Source of the DNA: Nocardioides sp. YIM 152315
GTDB lineage: Bacteria > Actinomycetota > Actinomycetes > Propionibacteriales > Nocardioidaceae
Reading direction: 5' to 3'
DNA length: 64,000 nucleotides
Assembly: GCF_029210375.1 (NCBI RefSeq)
Contig: NZ_JARGER010000039.1
Location: 1 to 64,000, forward strand
Part shown: positions 58,134-64,000 of the stretch, in pieces
How positions within the stretch are numbered: position 1 is the stretch's first letter
Layout of the letters: each line of letters begins with the position of its first letter
The notes under the pieces: generated by a model
Databases searched by the model: none
Told to the model about the DNA's origin: nothing
What the model saw: only the letters and a program-made list of their open reading frames with translations
Made by a program: the position numbers and the translations under genes

Positions 58134-59096
58134 CTACTTCGCCGCGACCGTCGCGACCACGGCCCGGTGGTCGCTGCCGGGGACCTCGCGGGTGGACATC
58201 GAGACGGCCGCCAGCGACTCGCCGACCAGCACGTGGTCGATCTGCGCGAGCGCGACGGGGACGACGTGGTACTCCCCACCGTCGGGCCAGGTCGGGTGCC
58301 ACCCGGCGTTCGCGAGCTCTCCCACGTCGCGGTAGCCGCGGTCGGCCAGGGTGCGCAACGAGTCGTGGTCCACGGTCGCGTTGAAGTCGCCGACGACGAG
58401 GTCGGGCCCCTGCTCGGTGACGGCGTCGACGAGGGTGGCCTGGTCGCGGCGCCAGCCCGCGGCGTCGACCGGATAGGTCGGGTGCACGGCGAACACCTGC
58501 AGCTCGTCCATCCGGAAGCTCCAGCTGCCGAGCGCCGTCGGCAGGCGTACGGCGTCGGTGAGCTCGGTCCGCGAGAAGGCCATGGTGCCGGTCGCCATGG
58601 TGCCCGGCTCCCCCACCCGGTGCGGGAACAGGGCGTCCAGCCCGGCGCGCTCCATGTCGGCGAGCACCGCCAGCGTCACCTCCTGGAGCACCAGCAGGTC
58701 GACGCCCTGCTCCGACGCCGTGCGCACGACCTCGACGCCGTCGGCCTCACCGAGTCGGAGGTTGGCGGTCATGACGACCACCTGGGTCGCGCCGTCCGCA
58801 GCGGGCGGGTTGGCGCCGCTGACCTGCGGGGCGTACCACCATCCGTGCAGCAGCAGCCCCGCCACCGCGACCAGCGCGACGGGGAGGGCGTCCACCCGCC
58901 AGCCGCGCAGCACGACCATCCTGCCGAGGGCGAGCAGCAGCAGCGCGGCGTACAACGGCAGTGCCAGGGGCGTGAACGCCACCAGGGCGATGCCGAGTCG
59001 GCCGCCGGCGTCGACGAGGCGGGCCCCGGTGACCGCGAGCGCCGCCACGAGCACGACCGCGGCGACCAGCCAGAACACCACCACCCGTGCGCGCAC
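58134..59096 (-). CDS. Membrane-bound endonuclease/exonuclease/phosphatase family protein
   Basis: A 320-residue EEP-fold protein with three N-terminal hydrophobic segments (about 5-90) and an external catalytic domain. Active-site elements: MTANLRLGEADG, LLVLQEVT (metal Glu), VVGDFNATVDH (Asp, Asn) and PGSDHRAVVATV (general base His). Substrate unknown (nucleic acid, phospholipid or inositol phosphate). GTG start at 59096. Confidence 0.87.
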   Translation of the reverse strand: MRARVVVFWLVAAVVLVAALAVTGARLVDAGGRLGIALVAFTPLALPLYAALLLLALGRMVVLRGWRVDALPVALVAVAGLLLHGWWYAPQVSGANPPAADGATQVVVMTANLRLGEADGVEVVRTASEQGVDLLVLQEVTLAVLADMERAGLDALFPHRVGEPGTMATGTMAFSRTELTDAVRLPTALGSWSFRMDELQVFAVHPTYPVDAAGWRRDQATLVDAVTEQGPDLVVGDFNATVDHDSLRTLADRGYRDVGELANAGWHPTWPDGGEYHVVPVALAQIDHVLVGESLAAVSMSTREVPGSDHRAVVATVAAK

Positions 59097-59135
59097 GGGC
59101 CGAACCTATCGGCCTTCGGCCGTGCGCAGGATCAT

Positions 59136-60251
59136 TCAGAGCAGGACCAGGTCGTCGCGGTGCACGACCTCGCGCTCGTAGCCCTTGCCGAGCTCGCGCT
59201 TGAGGTCGCTCGAGCTGCGGCCCAGCAGCTGCGGCAGCTCCTCGGCGTCGAAGCTCACCAGCCCCCGGGCCACGGGGTCGCCGTCGGGGCCGGCGAGGTC
59301 GACCGGCTCACCGGCGTGGAACGTGCCCTCGACCCCGGTGATGCCGGCGGCCAGCAGCGAGGCGCGGCGTTCGACGACCGCCACCACCGCACCCGCGTCG
59401 AGGACCAGCGTGCCCTTCGGCTCGGTCGCGTGCGCGAGCCACAGCAGGCGGGTGGGCCGCCGCCGGCCGGTGGCGTGGAAGAGCGTGCCGACCGGCTTGC
59501 CCGCGAGCGCCGCGGCCGCGTTGTCGGCGGAGGTCAGGACCACCGGGATGCCCGCGCCGGTCGCGATCCGCGCGGCGTCCACCTTCGTCTGCATGCCGCC
59601 GGTGCCGAGGCCCGCGGCCCCCGACTTGCCGATGCGTACGCCGTCGAGGTCCTCGACCGACGCGACCTCCTCGAGCAGCGTGCTGCCGGGGTGGCTCGGG
59701 TTGGCGTCGTAGAGGCCGTCGACGTCGCTGAGCAGCACCAGCAGGTCGGCGTGCACGAGGTGGGCCACGAGCGCCGCGAGCCGGTCGTTGTCGCCGAACC
59801 TGATCTCGCTGGTCGCCACGGTGTCGTTCTCGTTGACGATCGGCAGCACGCCGAGGTCGATCAGCTTGGCGAAGGTCTGGTAGGCGTTGCGGTAGTGCGA
59901 TCGCCGGGTGACGTCGTCGACCGTCAGCAGCACCTGTCCGGCGATGACCCCGTGCCGGGCGAGCTCCTCGGTGTAGCGATGCACCAGCAGGCCCTGGCCG
60001 ACCGAGGCGGCCGCCTGCTGCGCGGGCAGGGCCTTCGGGCGCTTGGGCAGACCCAGCGGCGCGAGCCCGGCCGCGATCGCGCCGGAGGAGACCAGCACGA
60101 CCTCCGCGCCCCCGTCGCGGAGCCCGGCCAGCACGTCGACCAGGTCACGCACGCGTTGCGGGTCGATGCCGCCGGCGGCGGTGGTCAGGGACGAGGAGCC
60201 GACCTTGACGACGACCCGCTTCGCCCCGGTCACCTCGGCGCGCACGCTCAT
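59136..60251 (-). CDS. proB: Glutamate 5-kinase
   Basis: First step of proline synthesis, phosphorylating glutamate. The 371-residue protein has the amino-acid kinase domain ([37 protein letters not shown]) and a C-terminal PUA domain (about 285-371). ATG overlaps the obgE stop (ATGA). No proA is found in the window; the next gene downstream is unrelated. Confidence 0.96.
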   Translation of the reverse strand: MSVRAEVTGAKRVVVKVGSSSLTTAAGGIDPQRVRDLVDVLAGLRDGGAEVVLVSSGAIAAGLAPLGLPKRPKALPAQQAAASVGQGLLVHRYTEELARHGVIAGQVLLTVDDVTRRSHYRNAYQTFAKLIDLGVLPIVNENDTVATSEIRFGDNDRLAALVAHLVHADLLVLLSDVDGLYDANPSHPGSTLLEEVASVEDLDGVRIGKSGAAGLGTGGMQTKVDAARIATGAGIPVVLTSADNAAAALAGKPVGTLFHATGRRRPTRLLWLAHATEPKGTLVLDAGAVVAVVERRASLLAAGITGVEGTFHAGEPVDLAGPDGDPVARGLVSFDAEELPQLLGRSSSDLKRELGKGYEREVVHRDDLVLL

Positions 60252-61813
60252 GCCGTCGAGTCGTCTTCCCCGGGATCCTGCTCCCCGGGATCCTGCTCTG
60301 CCCAGTCGGGGTCGTCGGCGGTGCCGATCTCGTACGACGTGGGACCGTACTGCTCCGGTCGGTCGAGCCGGCGGGCGACGTCGGCGCGGGTCTCGCCCTC
60401 GCCGCGCTCCCCCATCGCCTCGTCGATCGCGCGCCGGCGCCGGGCGGCGGGTCGCGACTCGTCGAAGCGCTGGTCCTCGCCGCGCCTCCCGAGCATCTCC
60501 GCGCCGGCGTCGATGCCCGGCTTGAAGTCGAAGACCACGGCGTTGTCGGGGTGGCCGATGAGAACCGCGTCCCCCTCCTCCGCGCCGAGCTCGACCAGCC
60601 GGGTCTCCACGCCCAGGCGGTTGAGCCGGTCGGCGAGGAAGCCCACGGCCTCGTCGTTGCTGAAGTCGGTCTGGCGCACCCAGCGTTCGGGCTTCTCGCC
60701 ACGCACCCGCCAGCCCTCGCCGGTGCGCTTGACCGTGAACAACTCGCTGCCGTCGGCCGAGGCGGGCCGCAGCACGATCCGCCGAGCCTCGACGGCGGGC
60801 TTCTCGACGCGTGCGGCGTCGACGATCTCCGCCATCGCGAAGGTGAGCTCGCGCAGCCCCTCACCCGATGCCGCGGAGACCTCGAAGACCCGCAGCCCGC
60901 GCTCGCGCAGCTCGTCGAGGACGAACCCGGCAATGTCGCGGCCGTCCGGCACGTCGACCTTGTTGAGGGCGACCAGCCGCGGGCGGTCCTCGAGCCCGCC
61001 GTACCGGCTCAGCTCCCCCTCGATCACGTCGAGGTCGTCGACCGGGTTGCGCCCCGGCTCGATGCTCGCGGTGTCGACGACGTGCACGATCGCGGCGCAG
61101 CGCTCGATGTGGCGCAGGAAGTCGTGGCCGAGTCCGCGCCCCTCGCTCGCACCCTCGATGAGCCCGGGCACGTCGGCGACGGTGAAGGTCGTGTCGCCCG
61201 CCGTGACGACGCCCAGGTTCGGCACCAGCGTGGTGAACGGGTAGTCGGCGATCTTCGGCCGCGCCCGCGAGATCGCCGCGATCAGGCTGGACTTGCCGGC
61301 GCTGGGGAAGCCGACCAGGCCGATGTCGGCGACGACCTTCAGCTCCAGCACGATCTCGAGCTCGTCACCCGGCTCGCCGAGCAGCGCGAAGCCGGGCGCC
61401 TTGCGCTTGGACGACGCCAGCGCGGCGTTGCCGAGGCCCCCGCGGCCGCCCTGGGCGACGACGAGCTCGGTGCCGGGCCCGACCAGGTCGGCGAGCACGG
61501 TCCCCTTCGGGGTGGTCACCAGGGTGCCGTCGGGCACCGGGAGCACCAGGTCGCGGCCGTGCGCGCCGTTGCGGTGCGCACCGGCGCCGTGACCACCGTG
61601 CTCGGCGCGCCGCTTCGGGCTGTGGTGGTAGTCGAGGAGCGTGGTCACGTCGGGCGCGACCCGGAGGATGATCGAGCCGCCGGGGCCGCCGTTCCCGCCG
61701 TCGGGGCCGCCGAGCGGCTTGAACTTCTCCCGGTGCACCGAGGCGACACCGTTGCCGCCGCGACCGGCGCTGACGTGCAGCGTCACGCGATCGACGAAGG
61801 TCGGGAGCGCCAT
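60248..61813 (-). CDS. obgE: Obg family GTPase
   Basis: Ribosome-associated GTPase. The 521-residue protein has the glycine-rich OBG domain ([20 protein letters not shown]), G domain (G1 [12 protein letters not shown]3 [10 protein letters not shown]4 NKVD), OCT domain and a long acidic C-terminal tail. It follows rpmA across a Rho-independent terminator, so it may have its own promoter or rely on readthrough. Confidence 0.96.
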   Translation of the reverse strand: MALPTFVDRVTLHVSAGRGGNGVASVHREKFKPLGGPDGGNGGPGGSIILRVAPDVTTLLDYHHSPKRRAEHGGHGAGAHRNGAHGRDLVLPVPDGTLVTTPKGTVLADLVGPGTELVVAQGGRGGLGNAALASSKRKAPGFALLGEPGDELEIVLELKVVADIGLVGFPSAGKSSLIAAISRARPKIADYPFTTLVPNLGVVTAGDTTFTVADVPGLIEGASEGRGLGHDFLRHIERCAAIVHVVDTASIEPGRNPVDDLDVIEGELSRYGGLEDRPRLVALNKVDVPDGRDIAGFVLDELRERGLRVFEVSAASGEGLRELTFAMAEIVDAARVEKPAVEARRIVLRPASADGSELFTVKRTGEGWRVRGEKPERWVRQTDFSNDEAVGFLADRLNRLGVETRLVELGAEEGDAVLIGHPDNAVVFDFKPGIDAGAEMLGRRGEDQRFDESRPAARRRRAIDEAMGERGEGETRADVARRLDRPEQYGPTSYEIGTADDPDWAEQDPGEQDPGEDDSTA

Positions 61814-61844
61814 CAGCTGCCTTCTCTCAGGGTGGAAATCGGAA

Positions 61845-61872
61845 AAGGGCGTCCCGAGGCCGGGACGCCCTT
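61845..61872 (-). terminator. Rho-independent terminator between rpmA and obgE
   Basis: AAGGGCGTCCC pairs perfectly with GGGACGCCCTT across a 6-nt loop, and on the minus strand the stem is followed by TTTTCC. It should end part of the rplU-rpmA transcription before obgE. Confidence 0.85.
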
Positions 61873-61900
61873 CCTGTGAAGCGTGGTTGCGAGCGTCAGG

Positions 61901-62155
61901 TCACTCGCCCGGGACGATGTTGACGACCCGGCGACCGCGACGCGTGCCGAACTCGACGGCGCCCGCCGCCAGCGCGAACAGGGTGTCGTCGCCACCGCGA
62001 CCGACGTTCGCACCGGGGTGGAAGTGGGTCCCGCGCTGGCGGACGATGATCTCGCCGGCGTTGACCAGCTGACCGCCGTACCGCTTCACGCCGAGCCGCT
62101 GCGAGTTGGAGTCGCGGCCGTTCTTGGTGGACGCGGCGCCCTTCTTGTGTGCCAT
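61901..62155 (-). CDS. rpmA: 50S ribosomal protein L27
   Basis: An 84-residue L27: [20 protein letters not shown] places a flexible N-terminus near the peptidyl-transferase centre; [20 protein letters not shown] and the rest are standard. It has no cleavable N-terminal extension. Lies 23 bases after rplU. Confidence 0.98.
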   Translation of the reverse strand: MAHKKGAASTKNGRDSNSQRLGVKRYGGQLVNAGEIIVRQRGTHFHPGANVGRGGDDTLFALAAGAVEFGTRRGRRVVNIVPGE

Positions 62156-62178
62156 CTCTTCAGTCCTTCTCGGCTCGG

Positions 62179-62487
62179 TCAGGCCTTGATGTCGGTGATC
62201 TTGACCTGGGTGTACTTCTGGCGGTGACCCTGGCGCTTCTTGTAGCCGGTCTTGTTCTTGTACTTCTGGATGACGATCTTGGGGCCCTTGGTGCCGCCGA
62301 GCACCTCGGCGGTCACGGACGCCTTGCCGAGCTTGGCCGCGTCGGCGGTGACCTTCTCGCCGTCGACGACCAGGACCACGGGGAGGGTGAGGGACTCGCC
62401 GACGGCGGTCGCGACCTTGTCGATCTCGATGACGTCGCCCACGGCAACCTTCTGCTGGGTGGCGCCAGCGCGCACGATCGCGTACAC
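62179..62487 (-). CDS. rplU: 50S ribosomal protein L21
   Basis: A 102-residue L21. GTG at 62487 with AAGGAG upstream gives [20 protein letters not shown], the family start; [14 protein letters not shown] near the end is the rRNA-binding signature. An in-frame ATG lies eight codons upstream but would add non-conserved residues. Confidence 0.97.
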   Translation of the reverse strand: MYAIVRAGATQQKVAVGDVIEIDKVATAVGESLTLPVVLVVDGEKVTADAAKLGKASVTAEVLGGTKGPKIVIQKYKNKTGYKKRQGHRQKYTQVKITDIKA

Positions 62488-62611
62488 CGCGGTCTCCTTC
62501 GTCGATCTCATGAACTGGAACGTCTTGGTCTGGGGCCGCAACACCCGGGCGGCGACACCCGCGGCTCGTTGGCACAGAGAGGGCGCGCACCTGAGCGCGC
62601 ACCGAGGGTCA

Positions 62612-62640
62612 ATAGTACGGACGCGGCCCGTCGAGGGCAA
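62612..62640 (-). promoter_or_regulatory. Putative promoter of rplU-rpmA
   Basis: On the minus strand TTGCCC (62635-62640) and TACTAT (62612-62617) are 17 bases apart, about 125 bases before rplU. The long leader between could host L21-type control, but I see no recognised motif. Confidence 0.55.
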
Positions 62641-62651
62641 AACCGCGTCGG

Positions 62652-64000
62652 TCAGGTGCCGCGTCCGGAGAGGACTGCGCCGATCGTGGGGTAGCTCTCC
62701 GCGGAGTAGTCGTCCTTGCGGAGCGCGAGCTGCCAGATCTCGCGCACACCGATCCAGGCGTCACGGAAGCGGAACCGGCTCGTCGAGGCATCGTGCGAAG
62801 GCCGCAGCTCGACCGGCGCCTCCCACACCGCGTGGCCCTGCTGCTCGGCTGCGAGCACCAGCTCGACCGTCCACATGAGTCCGGTCTCGCGGGAGACGCT
62901 CGCGAAGGAACGCGCCCAGGGTCCGTCGACCCAGATGGTCCCCTGGCTGTCCCCGACCGACGAGTGGAGCATCGCCGAGCGCAACCACCGGAAGACCCGC
63001 GACTGCAGCGTCCGGGTCCTGGACCGGGCGACCCGCGAGCCCGGGTGCGCCTTCGAACCGATGGCGACCACGACGTCGGGCGGCAGCTCACGGAAGGCGA
63101 CGAGGTCGGTCAGGCCGAACGGCAGGTCGTCGGCCGTCAGCAACAGCCGCCGGCCCGCGCTGGCGGAGACTCCGGTGCGCAGGGCGTTGCCCAGGCCGGG
63201 CTCGCTCGAGGTCACGACCAACGAGCACGGGTGTGCCCAGGACTCGGAGATCTCCTGCAGCACCGCCGCGGTGTCGTCGGTCGAGCCGTTCTCCACGACG
63301 ATGACCTCGTCGTTGGCCGAGAGCTCGCCCGCGAGGGTCGCCAGGGTCTCGGGGAGGACCTCGGCACCGTTGCGGGACGGGACGACCACGGAGAGCGCGC
63401 GTTCTCCGGCGGTCACGATCGCGGGGTCGCGGGACGCGAGACGACGGCGCTCGCTGCTGCGGACGAACGCCGGAAGCGTCGTGAAGCCCCAGACCAGGCC
63501 GCCGAGCGCGACTGCGGACAGCAGGCCGAGGCCGGCCACGAGCTCCGAGTAGTAGTAGAGCATCGGCATCACGAGCACGGTCGGGACCAGGCCGAACAAC
63601 AACGTGGGCAACGCGATGGCGGTGGCCGCCCCCATCAGGCGTCGGTGTGGGCCGGGACGCTGCCAGGCGATCAGGTAGCCGATCACGACGAGCACGATCA
63701 TCGCGGCGAAGTGCTTCAGGACGTAGAGCCCCTTGGCGAGGTAGAGACGCATCGCCGCGACCGGCTTCTCGCGCACCTGGTCCAGGTAGAGGTCCTTCAT
63801 GATCGCGTCGTACTCCGCGCTGGCGACCAGGACGTCCGGATCGACCTCGCGCGCCTTTGCCCACCCGAACTCGTCGGACCAGGTGATCCCGAACTCGGAG
63901 GGTGCGCCGGTGATCGGTTGCGGGTACGACAGTCCCAGGTACAACGGGTGCCAGGTGCCGTGCGCCGACGGCAAGGACTCCGCCGCCTCGGAGAGCAGCG
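62652..64000 (-). CDS. Membrane protein with C-terminal family 2 glycosyltransferase domain (5' end outside window)
   Basis: Open to the right edge, so the start is missing; at least 449 codons are visible. The N-terminal visible part resembles the end of an extracytoplasmic loop ([16 protein letters not shown]), followed by about three hydrophobic segments, then a GT-A domain starting [19 protein letters not shown] with [14 protein letters not shown] (nucleotide-sugar site) and the degenerate metal motif [10 protein letters not shown]. It likely builds a surface polysaccharide or glycolipid. The layout is unusual in placing the transferase at the C-terminus. Confidence 0.75.
   Translation of the reverse strand, partial: LLSEAAESLPSAHGTWHPLYLGLSYPQPITGAPSEFGITWSDEFGWAKAREVDPDVLVASAEYDAIMKDLYLDQVREKPVAAMRLYLAKGLYVLKHFAAMIVLVVIGYLIAWQRPGPHRRLMGAATAIALPTLLFGLVPTVLVMPMLYYYSELVAGLGLLSAVALGGLVWGFTTLPAFVRSSERRRLASRDPAIVTAGERALSVVVPSRNGAEVLPETLATLAGELSANDEVIVVENGSTDDTAAVLQEISESWAHPCSLVVTSSEPGLGNALRTGVSASAGRRLLLTADDLPFGLTDLVAFRELPPDVVVAIGSKAHPGSRVARSRTRTLQSRVFRWLRSAMLHSSVGDSQGTIWVDGPWARSFASVSRETGLMWTVELVLAAEQQGHAVWEAPVELRPSHDASTSRFRFRDAWIGVREIWQLALRKDDYSAESYPTIGAVLSGRGT

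Overview
This window is a 64 kb piece of a very GC-rich actinobacterial chromosome, roughly 70% GC by eye, with many GTG starts and dense ATGA/GTGA stop-start overlaps. Gene content (MocR-YczE pair, MacS-like kinase, EfeUOB, GatCAB, ilvBNC with a leader peptide, GH65 plus beta-phosphoglucomutase) and the style of the intergenic repeats suggest Nocardioides or a close relative in the Nocardioidaceae. That placement is an inference from memory, not a search result. There is no rRNA, tRNA, CRISPR array, prophage or transposase; the region looks like ordinary chromosome carrying small repeats.

Layout. 1-7.6 kb: an NAD(P)-binding reductase and a YczE membrane protein, divergent from a PLP-dependent MocR regulator with a shared palindromic operator; an arylmalonate-decarboxylase-like enzyme; serA; an ABC-F ATPase. 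7.6-17.2 kb: a tandem hairpin element, a GNAT acetyltransferase, the efeUOB iron-uptake operon behind an iron box, a DsbA-like protein, a GAF histidine kinase, a YiaA protein, a MacS-like kinase with its response regulator, and a GntR regulator. 17.2-31 kb: ilvBNC with a leader-peptide attenuator and later ilvD (branched-chain amino acids), a pterin dehydratase-VOC fusion, a zinc finger protein, a repeat cluster, a FabH-like ketosynthase, an S66 peptidase, kynureninase, xylulokinase and an aldose epimerase.

31-44.6 kb: beta-phosphoglucomutase plus GH65 phosphorylase (disaccharide phosphorolysis), a small unexplained gap with long inverted repeats, a BNR-repeat protein and an SRPBCC protein, an EamA exporter, repeat copies, a lipoprotein sugar dehydrogenase, and the most interesting locus of the window. 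That locus is a cobalamin-riboswitch-controlled operon encoding a secreted alpha/alpha-toroid protein, a membrane-anchored DUF4430-like protein and a complete ECF transporter (T, fused A-A, S). The two exported proteins resemble the two domains of animal intrinsic factor/transcobalamin, so I read this as a vitamin B12 capture-and-import system with a split transcobalamin-like receptor.

44.6-64 kb: gatCAB, an ECF sigma factor with a propeller-type partner, ligA, a TetR-regulated DHA2 efflux pump, a DJ-1/PfpI protein, then a long run of minus-strand housekeeping genes: a MetE-like protein, mnmA and its cysteine desulfurase, an EEP-family hydrolase, proB, obgE, rpmA and rplU. The window ends inside a membrane glycosyltransferase gene.

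Non-coding features are unusually rich: a dispersed family of palindromic repeats (one copy supplies the ilvN stop codon), two covarying tandem hairpins, several perfect palindromes of 26-53 nt, a riboswitch with a visible switching platform, an attenuator and three plausible operators.
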